Source of the DNA: Oscillospiraceae bacterium | Lineage (GTDB): Bacteria > Bacillota > Clostridia > Oscillospirales > Oscillospiraceae | Assembly: GCA_009777235.1 (NCBI GenBank) | Contig: WRMH01000020.1 | Coordinates: 1-46,749, forward strand | Reading direction: 5' to 3' | Length of the DNA stretch: 46,749 nt | Part shown: positions 17,072 to 24,036 of the stretch, one piece after another | How positions within the stretch are numbered: position 1 is the stretch's first letter | Layout of the letters: each line of letters opens with the position of its first letter | Notes under the pieces: model-generated | What the model was told of the DNA's origin: nothing | Seen by the model: the letters and a program-made list of their open reading frames with translations, nothing else | Databases searched by the model: none | Position numbers and translations under genes: made by a program

Positions 17072-17977
17072 TTAAACCGCATTGCTCCCGCCGGAATGTT
17101 TTTCTTTAATGCGAGTGAGCACATCTTCGTGCGTCGCGTTAAACGGGCCGTATGTTTCCATCTTTACGGAGACAAGGGCGGCGGCAAATTTTAAAGACTG
17201 TGCCGTATCGCGGCTGAGCCTTTCCGCCAAATAAGCCGCAAAAGTTGTGTCGCCGCGTCCCGTTCGCCCAATAACGCTGCTGTTTGAAAACTTTTCAAAG
17301 AAAAACGCTCCGCCCGCCCGCGCCAAAACTCCGTCCGAGCGTGTGATCATAATCTCGGGACAGCCCCATGATTCAACGATCAATGCCGCTTCTTCCAAAT
17401 CTTTTGTTCCCGTGAGGACTTCCGCTTCGACTACATCAAGTTTGACCATGGCCATTTTTGAGATTATTTCTTTTTTATCGGCAACATCGCCAAATCGGAT
17501 TTCTTTTGTGATTGGGGTTATCTGGCGAACATAGCTTTGCATATCGGTAGTAAGCCTGTGCCCTCTGGCTTTTAATCCGTCAATGAGCGCCATGTCAAAT
17601 TCGGAGTCGGAAATCCCTCCCAGATGAACATAAGCGGCCTCAAATTCGGGAACATCCTTTGTTTTGATGAGCCCCGCGGTTTTTATGAGGGTGATGTCCC
17701 GCTTATCAATATTATCTGATCTATGTGTCACGCGGGAATACGTCGTGACCGGCGCGGGTATTATAAAAACATCCACGCCCAAATCTCTCATCGGCGAAAC
17801 AATGTCTTCATCTTCAAGAGACATTTTTACCACGGCGGCTGTCTTGATTCCCAGACGTGCCGTCACCATCGCGCCGCAAAGCACTGCGCTCCCGGGCGCT
17901 ACTATGCTTTCACCGCCAAAATGATGCACTTCGTCAAACGCCATATTACCGACAAACACAATATCGTATTTTTTCAT
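17072..17977 (-). CDS. PfkB-family carbohydrate kinase
   Basis: 301 residues. The N-terminal motif is IVFVGNMAFDEVHHFGGE and the C-terminal ATP/catalytic motif is IGRTGRGDTTFAAYL, whose Asp is the catalytic base of the ribokinase fold. It phosphorylates a sugar or nucleoside; the substrate is unknown. Lying between the ABC permeases and GH65 in one operon, it probably phosphorylates a monosaccharide released from, or imported with, the operon's substrate. A strong ribosome site (GGCGGAGG, ten bases before ATG) is preceded by the hairpin leader shared with the pilus operon and the LuxR gene, so this gene has its own translation control inside the operon. Confidence 0.88.
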   Translation of the reverse strand: MKKYDIVFVGNMAFDEVHHFGGESIVAPGSAVLCGAMVTARLGIKTAAVVKMSLEDEDIVSPMRDLGVDVFIIPAPVTTYSRVTHRSDNIDKRDITLIKTAGLIKTKDVPEFEAAYVHLGGISDSEFDMALIDGLKARGHRLTTDMQSYVRQITPITKEIRFGDVADKKEIISKMAMVKLDVVEAEVLTGTKDLEEAALIVESWGCPEIMITRSDGVLARAGGAFFFEKFSNSSVIGRTGRGDTTFAAYLAERLSRDTAQSLKFAAALVSVKMETYGPFNATHEDVLTRIKEKHSGGSNAV

Positions 17978-17987
17978 AAAACATATT

Positions 17988-18018
17988 CCTCCGCCCTCTT
18001 CTTTTGAAGAGTTTTCTT
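17988..18018 (-). promoter_or_regulatory. Hairpin plus ribosome site leader, copy 1 (pfkB)
   Basis: On the minus strand: GAAAA, stem CTCTTC, loop AAAA, stem GAAGAG, then GGCGGAGG. It is almost identical to 21652-21679 and 29328-29355. The stem abuts the Shine-Dalgarno. Confidence 0.75.
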
Positions 18019-18088
18019 TAATTTGCTCGTGTTTTCACATGATTTTGATTTATCTTGAAAATTTTGATTTGAAATGTAGAGAGGGCGT

Positions 18089-18967
18089 TTAATTTTTTAT
18101 GCCCGACATGACTATACCCTCGACAAAAAAGCGTTGACCGAAAAGATAGACAATTACCGTCGGTAAAAACGTCAGGCAAGTCGCGGCAAACATTCCGGCA
18201 TAATCACTCTTGAATGAACCGAGAAAAGTGGTCAGTCCAAGCGTGAGGGTGTACATATCCTTATTTGAAATGTATATCATCTGTTGGAGCAAGTCATTCC
18301 AATTGGCGATGAATATTAAAAGCGCGACTACGATCACAGCGGGCTTTATCATCGGAAGTAAGACGGAAACCAAAATCCTTATATGACCCGCGCCATCTAT
18401 CATTGCCGCCTCGTCAAAATCCCTGGGAATGGACAGCATAAATTGCCGCAGCAGAAAAATATTGAACGCTCCCCCGCCAAAAAGAAACGGGATGATAAGA
18501 GGGTAATATGTCCCGACAAGGCCGAGCGTTGACCAGCCGATGTATAACGGAATGAGCGTCACCATAGACGGCAGAAGCATTGATCCGACACAGAGGGAGA
18601 AAATGAATTTCTTGCCTCTAAAGCGTAATCTGGCGAACGCGTAACCGCACATGATTGCGGTGGATGTGCCAAATACCACGCAGGGTACGACAATGATAAG
18701 CGTATTGCCCAGATACTTAAAAAAGTCAAAGGTCAGCGGATTGATGTCGTAATTTGACCATAGCCAGTCGGGAGGCAGCAGTACCGGAGGCCATCTGAAA
18801 ATATCCGAGCTTCTCATCAAAGACGAGCGAAATACATACCATAAAGGCATCATTACCAAAACAGCAAGGATTATTACAATGATAAGGCTGATTATGTCAA
18901 AAAACCTTTTCCGTAATTTTATTGATCTAAACGAGCCTTTTGGTATACCGCCTTTAAAGCCGCTCAT
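18089..18967 (-). CDS. ABC sugar transporter permease, MalG type
   Basis: 292 residues, six membrane segments. The EAA loop reads FDEAAMIDGAGHIRILVSVLLP, split around residues 190-211, the contact for the ATPase. It belongs to the carbohydrate uptake transporter-1 family. Its ATG overlaps the TGA of the MalF-type gene by four bases. No ATP-binding subunit is in the window, so a shared MsmK/UgpC-type ATPase elsewhere is expected. Confidence 0.92.
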   Translation of the reverse strand: MSGFKGGIPKGSFRSIKLRKRFFDIISLIIVIILAVLVMMPLWYVFRSSLMRSSDIFRWPPVLLPPDWLWSNYDINPLTFDFFKYLGNTLIIVVPCVVFGTSTAIMCGYAFARLRFRGKKFIFSLCVGSMLLPSMVTLIPLYIGWSTLGLVGTYYPLIIPFLFGGGAFNIFLLRQFMLSIPRDFDEAAMIDGAGHIRILVSVLLPMIKPAVIVVALLIFIANWNDLLQQMIYISNKDMYTLTLGLTTFLGSFKSDYAGMFAATCLTFLPTVIVYLFGQRFFVEGIVMSGIKN

Positions 18968-19914
18968 CTTCTCTCATCCTTTCCTTCGTAGAATATCCAT
19001 GCTTTTGATGTGGCAAACAAAATGAACGCAAGGATTGCCGCCACTATAAAGAAGATAAAGGCGATTGCCCCGGCTTTACCCAGCTCTCTTCCTCTAAATC
19101 CAATTTGATACATTAAGTATGACATGAACATTGTTGATTTTCCCGGTCCGCCTTTTGTGATAGCAAGCGCCGGTATGACGACTTGAATATTTATAACAAG
19201 GCTCATAAGCATATTATAAAAGATGATGGGCGTCATACATGGGATCGTGATATGTATAAAGCGTTTGATGAAATTAGCTCCGTCAATATCGGCGGCTTCG
19301 TGATACACCTTCGGTACATTTTGAAGCCCCGCAAGAAAAATAACGATCAAGTTGCCGCAAGACCAAACGGCGATCATCGTTAATGATTGCATTACAGTGT
19401 CCGAGCTGGACATAAAATAGGATTTATCAAAACCCATTTGCACAAGCAAGTAGTTGATTATGCCGCCGTCATAATTAAAGAGAAAATACCATGTTACCAT
19501 CGAGGCAGCGGCGGGTAATACATAGGGCACATAAAATACAGCCCGAAAGAAGCCCCTTGCCGGGATTTTGCGGTTTAGCAGCACGGCTATAAAAAAGGAG
19601 TAGACTATGCTGGCGAAAACTGCCATCAGAGCATAGGTCACGGTTACTGTGATAGAGTTGAGAAAGTCTATGCTCGGATTTTCGAAAATGTCAACGAAAT
19701 TATTAAGGCCGACAAACTCAGGCGAGCCGAGAGGGCTGTTTTGCACAAGATGACCGACATTCAGGTTGAAAAATCCCATGATAAAGGTGGTGAGCAGAGG
19801 TATGTAAGTAATCAGGGATAATCCAAGAAAGGCGGGGATCAAAAACAAGTAAGCCGCCCGCTCTTCTTTAATGGCATTTTCTGAATGTTTTTGCTTTCGC
19901 GTCAATTTAAGCAT
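18964..19914 (-). CDS. ABC sugar transporter permease, MalF type
   Basis: 316 residues, six membrane segments. The EAA motif is YHEAADIDGANFIKRFIHIT at about residue 210-230. It pairs with the MalG-type permease as the membrane channel for the binding protein encoded upstream. A stem-loop (20010-20048) lies between the binding-protein gene and this gene. Confidence 0.92.
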   Translation of the reverse strand: MLKLTRKQKHSENAIKEERAAYLFLIPAFLGLSLITYIPLLTTFIMGFFNLNVGHLVQNSPLGSPEFVGLNNFVDIFENPSIDFLNSITVTVTYALMAVFASIVYSFFIAVLLNRKIPARGFFRAVFYVPYVLPAAASMVTWYFLFNYDGGIINYLLVQMGFDKSYFMSSSDTVMQSLTMIAVWSCGNLIVIFLAGLQNVPKVYHEAADIDGANFIKRFIHITIPCMTPIIFYNMLMSLVINIQVVIPALAITKGGPGKSTMFMSYLMYQIGFRGRELGKAGAIAFIFFIVAAILAFILFATSKAWIFYEGKDERR

Positions 19915-20009
19915 TATACGTCTCTCTTCTACTATGGCAACCTCTTGAGCACCTTATCACGCCAATCTACCGGCGCTTTTTTAGGGAGAGCGGTTTATCA
20001 ATCGGATAA

Positions 20010-20048
20010 GGAGGTCTTCGTCGGCGCGGCATGTTAGAGAAGACCTCC
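20010..20048 (-). terminator. Intercistronic stem-loop between binding protein and permeases
   Basis: GGAGGTCTTC (20010-20019) and GAAGACCTCC (20039-20048) are perfect 10-bp arms with a 19-nt loop; flanking ATAA/TTAT can extend the stem. There is no T run, so it more likely stabilises the upstream message or partly attenuates transcription, as between malE and malF of other bacteria. Confidence 0.6.
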
Positions 20049-20078
20049 GTTATCACAAAAATCAGGGGGAGCGGGAGA

Positions 20079-21419
20079 CTATCCTGCCAGAGCGGCTTCC
20101 ATCGCGGGACGGATTGCTTCTATAACTTCTTTTGCGGTTTTGGAGCCTTGGAAAACCTCAACTAAAGCCGGCTGCAATACGCCGGTATACACTTCATATG
20201 TGTTTGGTGTGTAGTACCACGCCGTGGATTTTGTTATGTTTAAATCCATCGCGACGTCAACAATAGCTGTTTTATAGGCGTCTCCGAGCGGAACGCGGAC
20301 AGGGGACGCGTCAATCCATGCCGGCAGCTTCGCGTCATCATACCAGCTAAGCAGGTTTGGCATCCACCAGCCTTCGATAATCGGACCCATGTTGTTTTCG
20401 GGATCGTTGTACCATCTCAAAAAGGCCGCGGTTTCTTCCGGGTATTGGGTTGTGGCAAACATTGCGGCAGGGCCGGCTGTTGCTATGTTTGCTTTTTGCT
20501 TCATGTAGGGAAGTACGGCTACTTGATAATTTACGTCTTCAAAGAATCCTCTAAAGCCTGTGACCCATTGACCGTCCGTACCCATCGCCGTATCTCCTCT
20601 GCCGACAGACAAGAAGAATCCGTCGTCTACCGTTCCGTCGTTAAAGGGGGCTACTTTGTGTACTAAATGCAGGTCCGCAATCATTTGTATAGCTTCAATC
20701 GCGGCGTCGTCAAAGACAATAGATTTGCCGTCCTGTGAGAAGAAACGGCCGCCGTTTGACAGCGCAAAGGCTTCAAGCTGCCATGTGTAGGTGTTTACCG
20801 AGCCGCCGTATTGGACGATGTTGTTTGCGTCAAAGTCCGCGTCGTCGGGATTATTGCCGTTTGCGTCAAATGTGAGTGATTTGGCGACCGCGACAAACTC
20901 ATCCCAAGTCCACGCGTTTGCGCTCACCGCGGGAGGATATGCTACCCCTGCCGCGTCAAATATGTCGGGGTTGTACCATATCGCAAGCACTTCGTTGGCT
21001 GAGGAGTAAGCGACGGGCTCTCCTTCATTTTTGAAGATGACGTAGTCGAGGGGTTTTTCCGACGCTCCCGCATAGACGTCATAGGTGCTCAAAAGGCCAT
21101 CTCTTGCCCAGCCGATAGCGGTGTCCTCAGCGACCATGCCGCAGTCGGGCATTTCGTTGTTTGCCGCCATGACTTGAAGTCTTTCAACATAGTCGTCGCG
21201 GCCGATTTGCAGAGCGGTGACATAAACTTTGTCTTGCATATTGTTGTAGACGTCGAGGGCTGCTTGCGTCGTTTCCTGCTCCGCAGGGTCTCCCCACAGC
21301 GAGAACACAAGTTGGATAGGTCCGTCAGAAGCGGGGTCTGCTTTGTCGCCACATGCCGTGATAAGCGCGAAAAGCATAAGACTGGCGAGAATCAGCGCGA
21401 TATAACGTGATTTCTTCAT
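20079..21419 (-). CDS. Sugar ABC transporter solute-binding lipoprotein (family 1)
   Basis: 446 residues. The lipobox LITAC gives an acylated Cys23 after a typical signal peptide. The mature part is a family 1 extracellular binding protein, with IQLVFSLWGDPAEQETTQAA near the start and AWYYTPNTYEVYTGVLQPAL near the end. Ribosome site GGAGG precedes the ATG. It is first in the operon SBP, MalF, MalG, PfkB, GH65, which suggests uptake of a di- or oligosaccharide that GH65 then phosphorolyses. Expression comes from a consensus promoter overlapped by a LacI-type operator, so induction by its sugar is likely (inference). Confidence 0.93.
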   Translation of the reverse strand: MKKSRYIALILASLMLFALITACGDKADPASDGPIQLVFSLWGDPAEQETTQAALDVYNNMQDKVYVTALQIGRDDYVERLQVMAANNEMPDCGMVAEDTAIGWARDGLLSTYDVYAGASEKPLDYVIFKNEGEPVAYSSANEVLAIWYNPDIFDAAGVAYPPAVSANAWTWDEFVAVAKSLTFDANGNNPDDADFDANNIVQYGGSVNTYTWQLEAFALSNGGRFFSQDGKSIVFDDAAIEAIQMIADLHLVHKVAPFNDGTVDDGFFLSVGRGDTAMGTDGQWVTGFRGFFEDVNYQVAVLPYMKQKANIATAGPAAMFATTQYPEETAAFLRWYNDPENNMGPIIEGWWMPNLLSWYDDAKLPAWIDASPVRVPLGDAYKTAIVDVAMDLNITKSTAWYYTPNTYEVYTGVLQPALVEVFQGSKTAKEVIEAIRPAMEAALAG

Positions 21420-21520
21420 TTTGTTCCTCCATTTTTAAAATTTATTTTGATTGCGCGCGCCGCGCAAATGGACACGGTTTTAATCAAATCAATTGTGTTA
21501 GCCCCCGGCTTAAAAAATCC

Positions 21521-21536
21521 ATCTAAACGATTAGAT
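21521..21536 (-). promoter_or_regulatory. LacI-family type operator
   Basis: ATCTAAACGATTAGAT: perfect ATCTAA/TTAGAT arms around a central CG, the LacI/GalR operator pattern. It covers the start of the binding-protein transcript just downstream of the -10 box. No LacI-family gene is in the window. Confidence 0.65.
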
Positions 21537-21544
21537 TAAGTTTC

Positions 21545-21573
21545 ATTATAAATATATTATTGCCCTTTGTCAA
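21545..21573 (-). promoter_or_regulatory. Consensus promoter of the ABC/PfkB/GH65 operon
   Basis: On the minus strand TTGACA (21573-21568), 17-bp spacer, TATAAT (21550-21545): both hexamers perfect. It is divergent from the pilus-operon promoter, whose box lies 22 bases behind the -35. Confidence 0.9.
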
Positions 21574-21594
21574 CACTATATTTTCAAGAACTTT

Positions 21595-21636
21595 ACCCTA
21601 TAGGGTGTAGCGCGGGTTTTCTGCAAAGCGTAGAAT
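21595..21636 (+). promoter_or_regulatory. Activator-type promoter of the pilus operon (ACCCTATAGGGT box, site 2)
   Basis: Palindrome ACCCTATAGGGT (21595-21606) followed by GTGTAGCG, and a -10 TAGAAT at 21631-21636. The 36-base offset equals that of the other two sites. No -35 hexamer. Predicted start near 21643. Confidence 0.75.
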
Positions 21637-21651
21637 ACGGACAAATAAAAG

Positions 21652-21679
21652 AAAACTCTTCAAATGAAGAGGATGGAGG
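21652..21679 (+). promoter_or_regulatory. Hairpin plus ribosome site leader, copy 2 (pilus operon)
   Basis: AAAA, stem CTCTTC, loop AAAT, stem GAAGAG, then GATGGAGG eight bases before ATG 21688. It lies within about ten bases of the predicted 5' end of the operon mRNA. Confidence 0.75.
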
Positions 21680-21687
21680 TCATAAAA

Positions 21688-21828
21688 ATGGAACGGGCAA
21701 TTGAAGCGAGAATAACAGCGTTAAGGGAACTGCTCGAAGAAAAGCTCTCGCACAATCCGCACTCACAGGAGTATGTAGATTCCGTAGTGGAAAAGATATT
21801 TATGGATAACCAATTGGGCCTTGCGTAA
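21688..21828 (+). CDS. Small protein, first gene of the pilus operon
   Basis: 46 residues, starting MERAIEARITALRELLEEKL and ending VEKIFMDNQLGLA. It has an excellent ribosome site (GGAGG, eight bases) inside the shared hairpin leader, so it is very likely translated. It is predicted as two charged helices, with no signal peptide or membrane segment. A faint likeness to Spo0E-type small phosphatases (helix, HN-P turn, helix) is too weak to name it. Its place directly behind the regulated promoter and 50 bases before the SipA-like gene suggests a regulatory or chaperone role, or simply a leader function. Confidence 0.6.
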   Translation: MERAIEARITALRELLEEKLSHNPHSQEYVDSVVEKIFMDNQLGLA

Positions 21829-21878
21829 AGCCGTGATTTTCGATAAAGGGAACAAGCAAACATTTGAGGTAATTTTAT

Positions 21879-22619
21879 ATGGTTAAAACGATTGAAGAAT
21901 TAAACAGGGAGTTTGCATCGGCCAAAACACGGCTCGCGTCGGAAGCAAAGAAAAAAACAAAAAGCGCCGGGATGCCAAGCCAAAAACCAATGCGTGCCGA
22001 AGATACGATTTTGCAAGCCCAACGCGCTGAGATACCAAACCAAGCGGCAGCGAGCACCGAAGAGCAGGAAACAAAAAATCAGGCGAAAAACGCCAAAGAA
22101 ATGAGCGCGAAAAAATCCCGCAAAGGCGGAGTTGGCAAAGAACTCCTTTTGCTTGGGTTTAAAATCGCTTTGCTGGCATCCTCTGCGGCGGTCGTTTTGA
22201 CATTTTTGTTCGGATTTGCGCGAATGGGCGACCCGGCAATGGACCCCGCCATAAAGGACGGCGACTTGGTTTTATTCCACCGATATACAAAGGCGGGATA
22301 TTTGCCCGGTGATGTTATCGCTTTTTCCATAGACGATTCGGTTCAGATAAGGCGCGTCACCGCGACAGCCGGAGATACTGTTGATATTGAAGACGGACGC
22401 CTTGTGATAAACGGATCGCCGCAGCAAGAGCTGGGTATTTACCAAAATACGGACAGATACGAGCAGGGGGTGAGCTTTCCTCTCACCGTACCCTCCGGGC
22501 AAATATTTGTCTTGGGCGATAACAGGGCAGGGTCTACCGACAGCCGAATCTACGGCTGCATTGAGATAGATGATACGCTCGGCAAGGTGATGACGATACT
22601 TCGCCGAAGAGGAATCTGA
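21879..22619 (+). CDS. Catalytically inactive signal peptidase I homologue (SipA-like pilus factor)
   Basis: 246 residues. Residues 1-85 are a charged cytoplasmic, probably coiled-coil extension; residues about 88-110 form one membrane segment; the rest is the S26 signal peptidase fold. The catalytic-Ser motif (normally G-SM-P) reads GDPAMDP, with Ala at 120 where the nucleophile should be. The general-base Lys motif (IKR in active enzymes) reads QIRRV, with Arg at 158. The structural box VLGDNRAGSTDSRIYG (201-216) is intact. Loss of both dyad residues with a preserved fold is what is known for SipA of streptococcal pilus islands, which acts as a pilus assembly chaperone. GAGG precedes the ATG. 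It is followed after 32 bases by the sortase-peptidase fusion. Confidence 0.85.
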   Translation: MVKTIEELNREFASAKTRLASEAKKKTKSAGMPSQKPMRAEDTILQAQRAEIPNQAAASTEEQETKNQAKNAKEMSAKKSRKGGVGKELLLLGFKIALLASSAAVVLTFLFGFARMGDPAMDPAIKDGDLVLFHRYTKAGYLPGDVIAFSIDDSVQIRRVTATAGDTVDIEDGRLVINGSPQQELGIYQNTDRYEQGVSFPLTVPSGQIFVLGDNRAGSTDSRIYGCIEIDDTLGKVMTILRRRGI

Positions 22620-22651
22620 TATAAGGAATACAGCACAAGGAGGTATGGCTA

Positions 22652-23869
22652 ATGAAGTCAAAATCAGTAAAAGCGATAAAAGGCATTAACGGCATAATCA
22701 ATTATGCCGTGCTCATCGTTGTAATATTGCTCTTTTTATTCGCGGCCTATGCCTTATGGGATTCAAATCAATTGTACGCGGGCGCGGACAAAAGCAACTA
22801 CTCCGTATATAAGCCCACGCCGGAGGATCAGGGAAAATCGTTTGCCGAGCTTGTGGCAATCAACCCGGAGGTGTTCGCGTGGCTGACCGTATACGGGACA
22901 AGCATAGATTACCCCGTGACGCAAGGGCCGGACAACATGAAATATGTAAACACAAGCGCCGAGGGACGATATTCGCTCTCCGGGGCTATTTTCTTGGACT
23001 CGCGCAATAGTAAGGATTTTAGCGATTTCAACAGCATAATCTACGGCCATCATATGGCAAAAAATGTTATGTTTGGCGAAATTGACGACTTTCGCGATAA
23101 GGAAAAATTCGAGGCGCATAGATACGGGAGCATTTACTATGACGGACAGTATCATCAAATTGAGTTTTTTGCCTTTCTCCACACGGATGCTTATGACGGG
23201 GAAGTATTTTCCGCAAACGTAAACGAATCGGAGCGCGGGCGGTATCTTGAAAGTATTTTCGCGAAATCCTTACATATAAGGGATATCGGCGTTACAACAA
23301 ACGACCGTATCATATTGCTCAGTACCTGTTCTGCCGATTCAACGAACGGGCGCGATATTTTGGCGGGAATAATAACAGACGAGCCGCATACCCAGTTTCG
23401 CGAGGACGTCAAAGACGAAGGCTCGGACAATAGCTCAAAGACCACAAGAGTAACTTTGTCAAACTATTCCTTTTTTACCGTGCTGACGACCAGTATGCAA
23501 AAAGAAATACCGCAAGGCTCTTTGATAGTTACGGTTCGCACAGACCCGGCAAAGCTTCAAATCGGAGATAACATTACATTCATGAAAGACTATAACACGG
23601 CTATAACTCATAAAATCACAGATATTTATGAAAACCATCAAAACAGCTCGCAAAGAGGCTTTCAGACCAAAGGGACGGATAATGACCGCCCTGACGAGCA
23701 TATAGTTTTGGAGATGAGCGTAGTCGGAAAAGTCGTACTCGTAATTCCGGCGGCGGGAGCTGTCATGGAATTTATCGCAAAAAATCTGCTCCTGTTTGCG
23801 GCGGCAATCATTTTTGGCGTGATCGCCACTATTTTGATAAAGAAAAAGGCACGGAAAAATACCCGATAG
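22652..23869 (+). CDS. Class B sortase fused to a SipW-type signal peptidase
   Basis: 405 residues. Residues 15-38 form a membrane anchor. Residues 60-245 are a class B sortase: WLTVYGTSIDYPVTQG, catalytic His133 in IYGHHM, Cys226 in LLSTCS and Arg234 in NGRDI. Residues 270-365 are a signal peptidase of the SipW/ER type: TVLTTSMQKEIPQGSLI with Ser281, GDNITFM, catalytic His320 in TAITHKI, GFQTKGTDNDRPD and VVGKVVLVIP. A second membrane segment (about 375-395) and a Lys/Arg tail close it. Both active sites look complete, so one protein could cleave signal peptides and attach or polymerise pilins. Ribosome site AAGGAGG. The stop codon lies inside the palindrome of the next promoter. The usual Gly before the Ser (SGSM) is Thr here. 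Confidence 0.88.
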   Translation: MKSKSVKAIKGINGIINYAVLIVVILLFLFAAYALWDSNQLYAGADKSNYSVYKPTPEDQGKSFAELVAINPEVFAWLTVYGTSIDYPVTQGPDNMKYVNTSAEGRYSLSGAIFLDSRNSKDFSDFNSIIYGHHMAKNVMFGEIDDFRDKEKFEAHRYGSIYYDGQYHQIEFFAFLHTDAYDGEVFSANVNESERGRYLESIFAKSLHIRDIGVTTNDRIILLSTCSADSTNGRDILAGIITDEPHTQFREDVKDEGSDNSSKTTRVTLSNYSFFTVLTTSMQKEIPQGSLIVTVRTDPAKLQIGDNITFMKDYNTAITHKITDIYENHQNSSQRGFQTKGTDNDRPDEHIVLEMSVVGKVVLVIPAAGAVMEFIAKNLLLFAAAIIFGVIATILIKKKARKNTR

Positions 23870-23902
23870 GGTGTAGCGGCGATTTTTTGACAAAACTAAA
23901 AT
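23861..23902 (+). promoter_or_regulatory. Activator-type promoter of the main pilin gene (ACCCGATAGGGT box, site 3)
   Basis: ACCCGATAGGGT (23861-23872, one mismatch from the other sites) followed by GTGTAGCGG, and a -10 TAAAAT at 23897-23902, again 36 bases from the box start. It overlaps the TAG of the sortase fusion gene. The leader to ATG 24037 is about 130 nt, A-rich and G-poor, with a small hairpin GGAAG-ATA-CTTCC before AAGGAG. Confidence 0.75.
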
Positions 23903-24036
23903 AAAAGCAAGAAAACCAAAGCACACGCAAAAACACACGCAAGAAAAACACAAAAATAAAACTGCAACACAAAAAGAAAACAAAAACACGGGCAGGAAGA
24001 TACTTCCCGGCTCAAAAGAAAAGGAGAAAAAACAAA

